Positions 17,701-25,003 of a stretch of DNA of 64,000 bases are shown here, in pieces. Numbering within the stretch: position 1 is the stretch's first letter; every line of letters starts with the position of its first letter. Below the pieces are notes generated by a model. The model was not told the origin of the DNA. It did not search any database and saw nothing but the letters and a program-made list of their open reading frames with translations. This DNA comes from Streptomyces akebiae (GTDB taxonomy: Bacteria; Actinomycetota; Actinomycetes; Streptomycetales; Streptomycetaceae), in NCBI RefSeq assembly GCF_019599145.1, contig NZ_CP080647.1, forward strand, positions 5,642,001 through 5,706,000, in the 5' to 3' direction. A program made the position numbers and the translations under genes.

Positions 17701-17878
17701 TGTCGAGTTGGACTGGCGCCGCACCCGGGACGGCGTGCTGCACGCCGCCACGCTGGAGGGCGTCGCGGCCGGGCTGGCCTGGGCGGCGGGGCAGTGGCCG
17801 CGTCGCTTCGAGGTGGCCGCGCTGCTCGAAGACCCGTCCAGGACAGAGGAGTTGGCGCGCGACCGCTGGTTCGACTGA
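14729..17878 (+). CDS. Sacsin/Hsp90-like N-terminal ATPase domain protein, 1049 residues
   Basis: A very large cytoplasmic protein whose first 250 residues form a GHKL (Hsp90/sacsin) ATP-binding domain. The N box ELAQNAADA is near 53-61, the G1-like VAANTGAPLDAGGV near 87-100, and the G2-like VGRFGVGFAAVLAV near 121-134. The remaining 800 residues are acidic, with many Asp and Glu, and no second known domain is recognised. The GTG start at 14729 has AGGGAGA 11-17 bases upstream. Proteins of this family are often called Hsp90-like chaperones in actinomycetes, but chaperone activity is inferred from the ATP fold. It follows DUF3027 on the same strand. Confidence 0.87.
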   Translation: MSKFVRPAAEGADPFGTARLRRGVLDAWATSPARFREDANAEEDLVLGGYRDRLVVELAQNAADAAARAKVPGRLRLTLRDGVLVAANTGAPLDAGGVESLSTLRASAKRDTQGGGHEGAVGRFGVGFAAVLAVTDEPAVVGRHGGIRFSLAEARLLAADTARHSPGLGDEIRRRDGHVPLLRLPFAAEGTAPDSYDTVVILPLRDTAAADLAERLLHAVDDALLLALPGLDEVVIEVGADEVRTMRRRVEGAYVVVEDSRDGVTRWRTVAEHGAIEAALLADRPVEERLRPHWSVTWAVPTGPDGAPVRPRTSPVVHAPTPSDEALGVPALLIASFPLDTTRRHAAPGPLTDFLVQRAADAYAALLAAWEPVGEGIIDLVPGPLGKGELDGALRQAILERLPRTAFLPRAVTPEPDDELDELSAALRPRDAEVVEGAGAETVRVLADVLPSLLPAGLERRAELRTLGVARLPLGDAIDRLAGLEKAPDWWRRLYDSLAGVDPDRLFGLPVPLADGRTAIGPRQILLPTPDGPQTARPDTLARLGLKVAHPDAAHPLLEKLGALPATPRAVLTTPQVRAAVAASLDDDGGVWDEEDGRPDAEELADLVLALVRDAALDPGDEPWLGALALTDEDGELAPAGELVLPGSPFARVMREDELALVDAELADRWGEQPLAACGVLANFALVRATDVVLDPDELEPRDGDFAEPDDAGLLDAVDVWSEDILDRFPDSPVPPVATEIVAVRDLDLVDEDRWPEALALLARPPLRDALVQPVRILLPDGTHEIVRPYTAWWLRGHPVLDGRRPAGLLAAGGDPLLRGLYDEADATGFDDEQVLRALGVRTSVAALLDEPGGAAELLDRLADPGLPVSATQLHGLYGALADLDPEQVTLPDELRAVLDGEVTVVDAADAVVVDSPDLLPFTSGVPLLPVRPSRAAELAELFQVRRLSESVTGDVDSEGTEHDVPESVRVLLGPATPSSYVEHEELVVDGVELDWRRTRDGVLHAATLEGVAAGLAWAAGQWPRRFEVAALLEDPSRTEELARDRWFD

Positions 17879-18060
17879 CCAAACCTCCGCGGTGTGATCC
17901 GCGCAACATTCGCAAAGGTTGTTCACAACTCGTACAACCATTCCCACGAGCCCCGAGTCTGATCTGGTGAGCCACCCGGCTCTGCCAGACACTCGGGCCC
18001 CGTGTGCCGACACTTCGTGCGTCATCTTCGCCGCGGGTCCCCTTCTACGTGGGGAATACA

Positions 18061-18840
18061 TTGCACAAGCGTGCGACTTTGGGTGTCGTCGTCACCGGCG
18101 CCCTGGCTCTGACCGCCCTTGCTGCTCCGGCCGCGCAGGCCGACGAGAAGTACGGCAACATCAAGGTCACCAGTGTTTCCGTCAACGGCGGCAAGGCCGT
18201 CGTCGTCGGCGCGAAGGCCAAGAAGACCATCACGCTCAAGTTCACTGTCACGGACAACTCCGGCCACCGCATGGCCACGGCGTACCTGTACCGCGGTGCG
18301 AACATCGACACCGCCGACAGCGCTGCCTCGCCGAGCAAGGACCCGATCACCTGCAAGAAGGTGACGTCGACCAAGTCCAACTGCACGGCGAGCTTCACCT
18401 TCACGCCGAACTACAACGCCATCAACTCCGTCGCGGGCACGTGGAAGACCTGGGCGATCGCCCAGGCCAAGGACTACGACTACGTCCAGAAGGACAACCT
18501 GAAGTCGTTCAAGGTCCTGCGCGCCGCCCAGCTCGCGGGTGCCAACGCCTCGCCGGAGCCGGTCGCCAAGGGTGCGACGATCACCGTCACCAGCAAGCTG
18601 ACCCGCGCCAACTGGAACACCGGGGTGAACGGCGCGCTCGGCGGCCAGCCGGTGCAGCTGCAGTTCAAGAAGGCGGGCGCGACCGCCTACAAGACGGTCA
18701 AGACCGTCAACTCCGCCTCCACGGGCGCTGTGTCCAGCACCGTCAAGGCGAGCGTCGACGGCACGTACCGCTACGTCTTCGCGGGCACCTCGACCACGGC
18801 GGGCGCGACTGCCACGGGCGACACCATCGACGTGAAGTAA
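18061..18840 (+). CDS. Secreted beta-rich protein, paralogue A
   Basis: A 259-residue exported protein. The start is TTG 18061: the leader GGGGAATACA directly before it is the same as in the paralogue at 18976, whose ATG falls at the same place, and no other start fits the signal peptide. Residues 1-27 are a Sec signal (VVVTGALALTALAAPAAQADE). The mature part has two beta-sandwich-like repeats: residues 35-150 (VTSVSVNGGKAVVVGAKAKK ...) and 160-259, with ANASPEPVAKGATITV and the tail YRYVFAGTSTTAGATATG. Two Cys (ITCKK, SNCTA) probably pair. I relate it tentatively to the DUF5707 secreted family. The function is unknown. Confidence 0.82.
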   Translation: MHKRATLGVVVTGALALTALAAPAAQADEKYGNIKVTSVSVNGGKAVVVGAKAKKTITLKFTVTDNSGHRMATAYLYRGANIDTADSAASPSKDPITCKKVTSTKSNCTASFTFTPNYNAINSVAGTWKTWAIAQAKDYDYVQKDNLKSFKVLRAAQLAGANASPEPVAKGATITVTSKLTRANWNTGVNGALGGQPVQLQFKKAGATAYKTVKTVNSASTGAVSSTVKASVDGTYRYVFAGTSTTAGATATGDTIDVK

Positions 18841-18975
18841 GCAGCTCGACCCAGGGGGATGCGCCGGGCGAACCGGCGCGTCCCCCAACCGCAGAGCCCG
18901 CGGGTCAACCGACTCGCGACCACCCGGGGCCACGTCACGACGACCGTCGGCCCCACCTCACCACCGGGGGAATAC

Positions 18976-19812
18976 ATGCGTATGCGTGCCACTGTGATCG
19001 CCGTCTCGGGCGCCCTCGCCCTGTCCGCCTTCGCCGTTCCGGCCGCGCAGGCCGATGACGCGCCCGGTGCCCTCGGGGCGTCGGTCACGCCGTTCGGGGC
19101 CCTCGCGGACGAGATCGTCGGCGACACCGTCATCAAGAAGGTCACCGTCAACGGTGGCAAGGACATCGTGGTCGGCACCTCCAAGAAGAAGAGCGTCACC
19201 CTCTCGGTCACCGCGACCGACCCGTCGGGCATCGAGGACGGCTACGCGTTCCTGTGGAAGGGGAACGACATCGACTCCGGCGATGTCGTGGGCGCGATGG
19301 TCCCGGACGCGGACAACGGCACCTGCACCGCCGTCGACGCGACCACGTCCACCTGCAAGGTGACCGTCGTCGCCGACCCGAAGGACAACATCTACGGCAA
19401 CGTGCTGGCCGGCAAGTGGCACGTCTTCGCCGGTGCCCTGGGCAAGGACGGCGACTACAACATCCAGGAGAAGCACTCCAAGGCCAGCGTCAAGCGCGCG
19501 TCCGCGCTGACCGTCAACGCCTCTCCCGAGCCGGTCAAGAAGGGCAAGACCATCACGGTCTCCGGCAAGCTGACCCGCGCCAACTGGGACACCCTCAAGT
19601 ACGCGGGCTACACCGGCCAGTCCGTGAAGCTGCAGTTCAAGAAGAAGGGCACGTCCGCCTACAAGGACGTCAAGACGGTCAAGTCCGGCTCCGGCGGGGC
19701 GCTGAAGACCACCGTCAAGGCGGCCGCCGACGGTTCGTTCCGCTTCGTGTTCGCGGGCACCTCCACCACGCCGGCCGTGACCTCCGCGGCCGACGCGATC
19801 GACGTGAAGTAG
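18976..19812 (+). CDS. Secreted beta-rich protein, paralogue B
   Basis: A 278-residue paralogue of the preceding gene, in the same direction 135 bp downstream. A Sec signal (VIAVSGALALSAFAVPAAQADD) is followed by the same two-part mature region: VTVNGGKDIVVGTSKKKSV, a Cys pair (GTCTA, STCKV), VNASPEPVKKGKTITV, GQSVKLQFKKKGTSAYK and FVFAGTSTTPAVTSA. It has an extra stretch of about 20 residues after the signal that paralogue A lacks. The ATG at 18976 follows GGGGG at the usual distance. The two probably arose by tandem duplication including the leader. A terminator follows at 19837. An extracellular role is certain from the signal; the activity is unknown. Confidence 0.85.
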   Translation: MRMRATVIAVSGALALSAFAVPAAQADDAPGALGASVTPFGALADEIVGDTVIKKVTVNGGKDIVVGTSKKKSVTLSVTATDPSGIEDGYAFLWKGNDIDSGDVVGAMVPDADNGTCTAVDATTSTCKVTVVADPKDNIYGNVLAGKWHVFAGALGKDGDYNIQEKHSKASVKRASALTVNASPEPVKKGKTITVSGKLTRANWDTLKYAGYTGQSVKLQFKKKGTSAYKDVKTVKSGSGGALKTTVKAAADGSFRFVFAGTSTTPAVTSAADAIDVK

Positions 19813-19836
19813 GTCGCGGGCAGCGGTGAGAGACAG

Positions 19837-19874
19837 GGGCGTCGGTCCGGGTTCTTCCGGGCCGGCGCCCTTTT
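19837..19874 (+). terminator. Rho-independent terminator after the secreted pair
   Basis: A 14-bp stem (19837-19850 with 19857-19870, two G-T type mismatches) has a 6-base loop GTTCTT and is followed by TTTT. It lies 25 bp after the stop of paralogue B and would also fall within readthrough from paralogue A. Confidence 0.85.
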
Positions 19875-20021
19875 CGTAGAGCGGGAGCGGACTTTCGTAA
19901 GAAGTGGACGCACGGTCCGTTGTGGTCAGAGGCGAGGACGCCGGCCGGCGGCGGGTCCGGTTTCCCCTACGGGCGTACGCCTGCTCCCGCGCGGGCGTAC
20001 GCCCAGCGCGCGGTGCCCGTG

Positions 20022-22430
20022 CTACGCGGGGAAGCGGCGGTCCACCCATCTCCACAGGAACTCCAGGATCGCCCCGGCCCCGGCCGCGACGGCGACCGCC
20101 GTCCACGGCATCGTCGTACCGACCAGGCGCAGCGCGAAGAAGTCCTGGAGCCAGGGGACGACGAGGACCAGCAGGAACCCGGCCCCCATCGCGGCGACCA
20201 GACCGAGACGCCACCAGGTGTAGGGGCGGGCGATGATGGCCAGCACCCACATGGAGATCAGGAAGAGCGTGAGGGTGGCGGCGCTGGTCTCGGCCTCCAG
20301 CGCGCCCTCGCCCGTGTAGTGGTGGCGGGCGATCAGGTAGGTGGCGAAGGTCGCCACGGCCGCCAGTACGCCGCCCGGGATGGAGTAGCGCATGACCCGG
20401 CGGACGAAGTGCGGTCTCGCCCGCTCCTTGTTGGGGGCGAGGGCGAGGAAGAACGCCGGGACGCCGATCGTCAGGGTGGAGAGCAGGGTCAGATGGCGGG
20501 GGAGGAAGGGGTACTCCACCTGCCAGCAGACGACCAGGATGGCGAGGAGCACCGAGTAGACCGTCTTCACCAGGAAGAGCGTCGCCACGCGGGTGATGTT
20601 GCCGATGACCCGGCGGCCCTCGGCGACCACCGACGGCAGGGTCGCGAAGCTGTTGTTGAGCAGGACGATCTGGGCCACGGCTTTCGTCGCCTCCGACCCG
20701 GAGCCCATCGCCACACCGATGTCGGCGTCCTTGAGGGCCAGGACGTCGTTCACCCCGTCGCCGGTCATCGCCACCGTGTGGCCGTGGGACTGGAGCGCGC
20801 CGACCATGTCCCGCTTCTGCTGGGGGGTCACGCGGCCGAACACGGTGCCCGCATCGAGGGCCGTCGCCATCTCCCCGCGCTCGGCGGGCAGCCGGCGGGC
20901 GTCGACCACGTCGCCGCTCAGGCCGAGCTTTCCGGCCACCGCGCCGACCGACACCGCGTTGTCGCCGGAGAGGACCTTCGCCCGTACGTTCTGCTCCTCG
21001 AAGTAGCGCAGGGTGTCGGAGGCGTCCGGGCGCAGCCGCTGTTCGAGGACGACGAGGGCGGCCGGGTGCGCGCCCGTCGCGACCTCGGGGTCGTCCAGTT
21101 CCCGGGTCACCCGGGCCAGCAGCAGCACCCGTAGCCCGTCCTCGTTCAGCCGTTCGGTCTCGGTGAGGGCCGGGTCGTCGTCGGGGAGGAGGACGTCGGG
21201 GGCGCCCAGCAGCCAGGTGCTGGAGTCGCCGTCGCCCTCGTTGAAGGCCGCGCCGCTGTACTTGCGGGCCGAGGAGAAGGGCAGTGACTCGGTGCAGCGC
21301 CAGTCCTCGCCGTCCGGGTAGGCGTCGATGATCGCCTGGAGGGAGGCGTTCGGCCGGGGGTCCGACGTGCCGAGGGCGCCCAGCACACGGCGTGCGTACG
21401 ACTCGTCCGTCCCGCCCAGGGGGCGCAGCTCGGTGACGTCCATGCCGCCCTCGGTGAGCGTGCCCGTCTTGTCCAGGCAGACGGTGTCGACGCGGGCCAG
21501 GCCCTCGATGGCCGGCAGCTCCTGCACCAGGCACTGTTTGCGGCCGAGACGGATGACGCCGATGGCGAAGGCGACGGAGGTGAGGAGGACGAGGCCCTCG
21601 GGGACCATCGGGACGATGCCGCCGACCGTGCGGGCGACGGAGTCCTTGAAGTCGTTCTCCTTCACGATCAGCTGGCTGATGATCAGGCCGATCGCGGTCG
21701 GGACCATCATCCAGGTGACGTACTTGAGGATGGTGGAGATGCCGGAGCGCAGCTCGGAGTGGACGAGGGTGAAGCGGCTCGCCTCCTCGGCCAGCTGGGC
21801 CGCGTACGCCTCCCGTCCGACCTTGGTCGCGGTGAACGCGCCGCCGCCCGCGACCACGAAACTGCCCGACATCACCTGGTCGCCGGGCTGTTTGACGACC
21901 GGATCGGCCTCGCCGGTGAGCAGTGACTCGTCGATCTCCAGCCCGTCGGTCTCGACGCACTCCCCGTCGACGACGATCTTGTCGCCCGGCCCGATCTCGA
22001 TCAGGTCCCCGAGGACGATCTCGGAGGTGCCGACCGGCGTGGCGGCGCCGTCCCGCCGGACCGTGGGCTTCGCCTCGCCGATCACCGCCAGGGAGTCGAG
22101 GGTCTTCTTCGCCCGCCACTCCTGGACGATGCCGATGCCCGTGTTGGCCAGGATCACGAAGCCGAAGAGGCTGTCCTGGATCGGCGCGACGAAGAGCATG
22201 ATCACCCAGAGGACGCCGATGATCGCGTTGAACCGGGTGAAGACGTTCGCGCGGACGATGTCCACCGTGGAGCGGCTGCTCCGTACGGGTACGTCGTTCA
22301 CCTCGCCGCGGGCCACCCGCTCGGCCACCTCGGCGGCCGTCAGACCACGCGCCCGTCGCGTGTCCAGGGGGGCCGAGGCGGCGGTGGGGTGCACAGGGTC
22401 GAGGTCGGTGCCCGCGTCGATGTGCGTCAT
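20022..22430 (-). CDS. P-type cation-transporting ATPase, CtpE-like
   Basis: An 802-residue P-type ATPase of the plasma membrane. It carries the phosphorylated Asp320 in DKTGTLT, the transmembrane MVPEGLVLLTS motif near 275-284 typical of ion-binding helix 4, the hinge GDGVNDVLALKDADIG, and about ten hydrophobic segments. The sequence around helix 4 and the P-site (KQCLVQELPAIEGLARVD) resembles mycobacterial CtpE, which is implicated in calcium uptake. The A-domain loop reads LTGEADPV, with Ala in place of the usual Ser of TGES. No heavy-metal CxxC domain is present. The ATG at 22430 is the natural start. The gene appears monocistronic. Calcium is the best guess for the ion, by similarity only. 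Confidence 0.9.
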   Translation of the reverse strand: MTHIDAGTDLDPVHPTAASAPLDTRRARGLTAAEVAERVARGEVNDVPVRSSRSTVDIVRANVFTRFNAIIGVLWVIMLFVAPIQDSLFGFVILANTGIGIVQEWRAKKTLDSLAVIGEAKPTVRRDGAATPVGTSEIVLGDLIEIGPGDKIVVDGECVETDGLEIDESLLTGEADPVVKQPGDQVMSGSFVVAGGGAFTATKVGREAYAAQLAEEASRFTLVHSELRSGISTILKYVTWMMVPTAIGLIISQLIVKENDFKDSVARTVGGIVPMVPEGLVLLTSVAFAIGVIRLGRKQCLVQELPAIEGLARVDTVCLDKTGTLTEGGMDVTELRPLGGTDESYARRVLGALGTSDPRPNASLQAIIDAYPDGEDWRCTESLPFSSARKYSGAAFNEGDGDSSTWLLGAPDVLLPDDDPALTETERLNEDGLRVLLLARVTRELDDPEVATGAHPAALVVLEQRLRPDASDTLRYFEEQNVRAKVLSGDNAVSVGAVAGKLGLSGDVVDARRLPAERGEMATALDAGTVFGRVTPQQKRDMVGALQSHGHTVAMTGDGVNDVLALKDADIGVAMGSGSEATKAVAQIVLLNNSFATLPSVVAEGRRVIGNITRVATLFLVKTVYSVLLAILVVCWQVEYPFLPRHLTLLSTLTIGVPAFFLALAPNKERARPHFVRRVMRYSIPGGVLAAVATFATYLIARHHYTGEGALEAETSAATLTLFLISMWVLAIIARPYTWWRLGLVAAMGAGFLLVLVVPWLQDFFALRLVGTTMPWTAVAVAAGAGAILEFLWRWVDRRFPA

Positions 22431-22624
22431 GCATTCGACGGTACGTGCGGATTTGGGGGTTCACCCACCGAGTGTGCGAAAGATCCGACCTGGGGAGGAG
22501 GGTTTGCTCCGCCGTGGTGCCGGGGTCGTACGTGCCCGGCGTGCGGTGGGTGCCCTCGGTTGATGCCGGTCCCGGGGGTCGCGCCCCCGGACCCCCGTCT
22601 GTCGCCCTTCGGGCTCGTCCTCAA

Positions 22625-22675
22625 GCGCCGGTCGGGCTCAGGCGCCGGTCGGGCTCAGGCGCCGGTCGGGCTCAA
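22625..22675 (-). repeat. Triple 17-bp tandem repeat at the DUF2530 3' end
   Basis: Three head-to-tail copies of GCGCCGGTCGGGCTCAG lie at 22625-22641, 22642-22658 and 22659-22675 (last base differs). The third copy includes the stop codon of the DUF2530 gene. The preceding GCCCTTCGGGCTCGTCCTC matches a short intergenic repeat I recall from many Streptomyces genomes, so slippage may have amplified a dispersed element. Confidence 0.9.
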
Positions 22676-23034
22676 TTGGTGGCGGGCCGTGCCTCCACGT
22701 CGCCGGCCTCGGTCTCGCCGGTCCCGCCGGTCCCGTCGGTCCCGTCGGTCTCGCCGGTCTCGTCGGCTTCGGCCTCGGCCGTGGCCTTCCGTGCCGCGTC
22801 GCGTTTGATCGCCGCGTCCCGTCTGCGGACGTAGTAGATGCCGATGAAGCCGAGTCCGCCGCCCGCCAGGCAGGTCCACACCCACCAGGTGTGCCCGTGG
22901 TCCTCGTACCAGCCGTAGAAGGGGAGCTGGACGACGAAGAGGACGAGCCACAGGATCGTGCCGCCGATGATGGTCGGCACGATGGGCCCTTCCAGGGGCT
23001 CCGGTGCCTCGTGCTTGGGGGTCCACTTCGCCAT
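22672..23034 (-). CDS. DUF2530 membrane protein
   Basis: A 120-residue protein of the DUF2530 family, starting MAKWTPKHEAPEPLEGP at ATG 23034. Two transmembrane helices are visible at about 20-40 (IIGGTILWLVLFVVQLPFYG) and 49-67 (WVWTCLAGGGLGFIGIYYV), followed by a basic segment (RRRDAAIKRDAARK). The C-terminal 40 residues are a repetitive tail of Glu, Thr and Gly (TGETDGTDGTGGTGETE) that looks like slippage and is not part of the family core. It is divergent from the purine permease gene. The function is unknown. Confidence 0.85.
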   Translation of the reverse strand: MAKWTPKHEAPEPLEGPIVPTIIGGTILWLVLFVVQLPFYGWYEDHGHTWWVWTCLAGGGLGFIGIYYVRRRDAAIKRDAARKATAEAEADETGETDGTDGTGGTGETEAGDVEARPATN

Positions 23035-23089
23035 GGGCACAGCTTACGAGGCGCCGGGGTCTACGCGCGGAGATGGCTTCGGCCGCAAT

Positions 23090-23113
23090 GTATGTTCATA
23101 CTGAAACGGTTTC
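23090..23113 (+). promoter_or_regulatory. Two short palindromes before the purine permease
   Basis: GTATGTTCATAC (23090-23101; arms GTATG/CATAC) and GAAACGGTTTC (23103-23113; arms GAAAC/GTTTC) lie side by side about 70-90 bp upstream of the permease start, in the most AT-rich part of this gap. The second resembles half-sites used by LacI-family regulators. They may overlap the promoter. No regulator gene is adjacent. Confidence 0.35.
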
Positions 23114-23181
23114 TGACTGGCCACTTCTGTTCGTAGAAAACTCCAACAACGCCTGAAGGTCTGTTGGGGATGAGGTCTCGT

Positions 23182-24591
23182 ATGTCCCCGCAGGGTTTCT
23201 CCCTCGACCGCTACTTCAGGATCACGGAGCGCGGCAGCACACTGTCGCGTGAGATCCGGGGCGGGTTCGCCACCTTCTTCGCGATGGCGTACATCATCGT
23301 GCTCAACCCGATCATCCTGAGCAGCGCGAAGGACATGTACGGGCACCAGCTGGACTACGGCCAGCTGGTCACCGCCACCGCGGTCACCGCCGCCTTCACC
23401 ACCCTCCTCATGGGCGTCATCGGCAACGTGCCCATCGCGCTGGCGGCGGGGCTCGGCGTGAACACGGTCGTCGCCCTCCAGCTCGCGCCGCGCATGTCGT
23501 GGCCGGACGCGATGGGCATGGTGGTGCTGGCCGGTTTCGTCGTGATGCTGCTGGTGGCGACGGGCCTGCGGGAGCGCGTCATGAACGCGGTGCCGCTGGG
23601 CCTGCGCAAGGGCATCTCCATCGGTATCGGCCTGTTCATCATGCTGATCGGGCTGGTCGACGCCGGCTTCGTCACCCGGATCCCGGACATCGCCAGGACG
23701 ACCGTGCCGCTCCAGCTCGGCGCTGACGGGCATCTCAACGGGTGGCCGGTGCTCGTCTTCGCCCTCGGCGCGCTGCTGACGCTCGCGCTGATCGTGCGCA
23801 AGGTGCCGGGCGCGATCCTCATCTCGATCGTCGCGATGACGCTGCTCGCGGTGGTCGTCGAGGCCGTCGCGAAGCTTCCTGCCGGTTCCTGGGGCCTGAC
23901 CACCCCGAAGTGGCCCGGCAACCCGGTCGCGACCCCCGACTTCGGGCTGCTCGGCGAGGTCAGTCTCTTCGGCGGCTTCGACAAGGTCGGCCTGGTGACG
24001 GGCGTCCTCTTCGTCTTCACGGTCCTGCTGTCGTGCTTCTTCGACGCGATGGGCACGATCATGGGCGTCGGCGATGAGGCCAAGCTGACCGACGCGGACG
24101 GTCAGATGCCGGGCATCAACAAGGTGCTCTTCGTCGACGGCATCGCCGTCGCGGCCGGTGGTGCCAGCTCCTCGTCCGCCACGACCTGCTTCGTGGAGTC
24201 GACGGCGGGTGTGGGCGAGGGGGCGCGTACCGGCTTCGCGAACGTGGTCACCGGTGGCCTGTTCGCCGTCGCGCTGTTCCTCACTCCGGTCGCCACCATG
24301 GTCCCCTCCCAGGCGGCCACTCCGGCACTGCTCGCGGTCGGGTTCCTGATCCTCGCGAACTCCGTCCGCGAGATCGACTGGGCCGACTACACGATCGCGA
24401 TCCCGGCCTTCGTGACGATGGTGATGATGCCGTTCACCTACTCGATCACCAACGGCATCGGCATGGGCTTCATCACCTTCGTCGTGCTGCGCCTGGCCGC
24501 GGGGCGCGGTCGCGACGTTCCGGTCGCGATGTACGCGGTGTCGGCGGTCTTCCTCTTCTACTACCTGATGCCGGCGCTGGGCCTGACGTGA
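23182..24591 (+). CDS. NCS2-family purine permease (AzgA-like)
   Basis: A 469-residue inner-membrane transporter of the AzgA branch of the NCS2 family, which imports hypoxanthine, guanine or adenine with protons. Family features are REIRGGFATFFAMAYIIVLNP at the N-terminus (residues about 25-45), GNVPIALAAGLGVN, the CFFDAMGTIMGVG segment, and the Ser-rich ASSSSATTCFVESTAGV motif, which lies at the substrate site in AzgA proteins. About 12-14 hydrophobic segments are present. ATG 23182 is preferred because GAGG lies 7 bases upstream; TTG 23164 and ATG 23170 are alternatives. The exact base transported cannot be told from sequence. Confidence 0.92.
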   Translation: MSPQGFSLDRYFRITERGSTLSREIRGGFATFFAMAYIIVLNPIILSSAKDMYGHQLDYGQLVTATAVTAAFTTLLMGVIGNVPIALAAGLGVNTVVALQLAPRMSWPDAMGMVVLAGFVVMLLVATGLRERVMNAVPLGLRKGISIGIGLFIMLIGLVDAGFVTRIPDIARTTVPLQLGADGHLNGWPVLVFALGALLTLALIVRKVPGAILISIVAMTLLAVVVEAVAKLPAGSWGLTTPKWPGNPVATPDFGLLGEVSLFGGFDKVGLVTGVLFVFTVLLSCFFDAMGTIMGVGDEAKLTDADGQMPGINKVLFVDGIAVAAGGASSSSATTCFVESTAGVGEGARTGFANVVTGGLFAVALFLTPVATMVPSQAATPALLAVGFLILANSVREIDWADYTIAIPAFVTMVMMPFTYSITNGIGMGFITFVVLRLAAGRGRDVPVAMYAVSAVFLFYYLMPALGLT

Positions 24592-24656
24592 GCGGACGCG
24601 GCCGCTGCCGGTGACCCCGCCTCCCCGGTCCTCGGTCCCTCACGTCGCCCCGGCCC

Positions 24657-24839
24657 TCAGGTCACCCCGTAGAACTTCTCCGTCTCGTCGACGGCGGTCT
24701 GGAACCGCTCGTCGAAGTCGTCCCGAATGAGCGTCCCGATCACGTAGTCCTGGACGCTCATTCCCCTTTTCGCCGCGTGGGTCCGGAGCCGTTCGAGCAG
24801 CTCCTCGTCTATCCGCAGGCTGAGCACAGTGGTCCCCAT
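24657..24839 (-). CDS. Ribbon-helix-helix DNA-binding protein
   Basis: A 60-residue protein with the ribbon-helix-helix pattern: a beta-strand TTVLSLRID (residues 3-11) followed by helices EELLERLRTHAAKRG and SVQDYVIGTLIRDDF. Such dimers bind short palindromes and often repress their own promoter, many as antitoxins. No toxin gene is adjacent, and the downstream neighbour is the convergent permease. The start is uncertain: ATG 24839 fits the fold, but an in-frame ATG at 24878 would place the gene 15 bp from the palindrome at 24893. Neither has a clear ribosome binding site. Confidence 0.72.
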   Translation of the reverse strand: MGTTVLSLRIDEELLERLRTHAAKRGMSVQDYVIGTLIRDDFDERFQTAVDETEKFYGVT

Positions 24840-24892
24840 GTGTACGAGGGTCAGGTGCGCTCTGATGCGTCGTGTCATGTTCTGCGTACTAG

Positions 24893-24908
24893 TCACTCAT
24901 ATGAGTGA
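24893..24908 (-). promoter_or_regulatory. Perfect 16-bp palindrome upstream of the RHH gene
   Basis: TCACTCATATGAGTGA is a perfect inverted repeat 54 bp (or 15 bp for the longer start) upstream of the ribbon-helix-helix gene. RHH proteins typically bind such palindromes, so this is a good candidate for an autoregulatory operator. It is also 100 bp upstream of the divergent MarR gene. Confidence 0.55.
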
Positions 24909-24970
24909 TCCGGGGATTGGATCGGCGTGAGTGGCGGGGCTCACGGGCACGGCTGTGGAGTTTCGGTGGT

Positions 24971-25000
24971 CTTTAGGGAGAGTAATGAGTTAGGCTAAAG
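24971..25000 (+). promoter_or_regulatory. Possible MarR operator and promoter
   Basis: CTTTAG (24971-24976) and CTAAAG (24995-25000) form a separated inverted repeat directly before the MarR start at 25004. The enclosed AT-rich sequence (AGTAATGAGTTAGG) is unusual for this genome and likely holds the -10 region. MarR proteins commonly bind such sites in their own promoters. The gene may be leaderless, since no Shine-Dalgarno is seen. Confidence 0.4.
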
Positions 25001-25003
25001 AAC

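Noticed and set aside
18958..22464. A very long open frame of 1168 residues on the minus strand across the secreted-protein and P-type ATPase region.
   Set aside because: It is a high-GC shadow frame: its translation is almost all Arg, Gly and Pro, it lacks a start signal, and it covers three genes with clear families in other frames.
23041..23181. A purine riboswitch before the NCS2 permease.
   Set aside because: The gap is only about 140 bp, and I could not fold the three-way junction or find the conserved core bases of the purine riboswitch. Only short palindromes are supported.
24657..24896. A toxin-antitoxin pair at the ribbon-helix-helix gene.
   Set aside because: The neighbours are a purine permease and a MarR gene; no small toxin frame with a good start follows or precedes the RHH gene.
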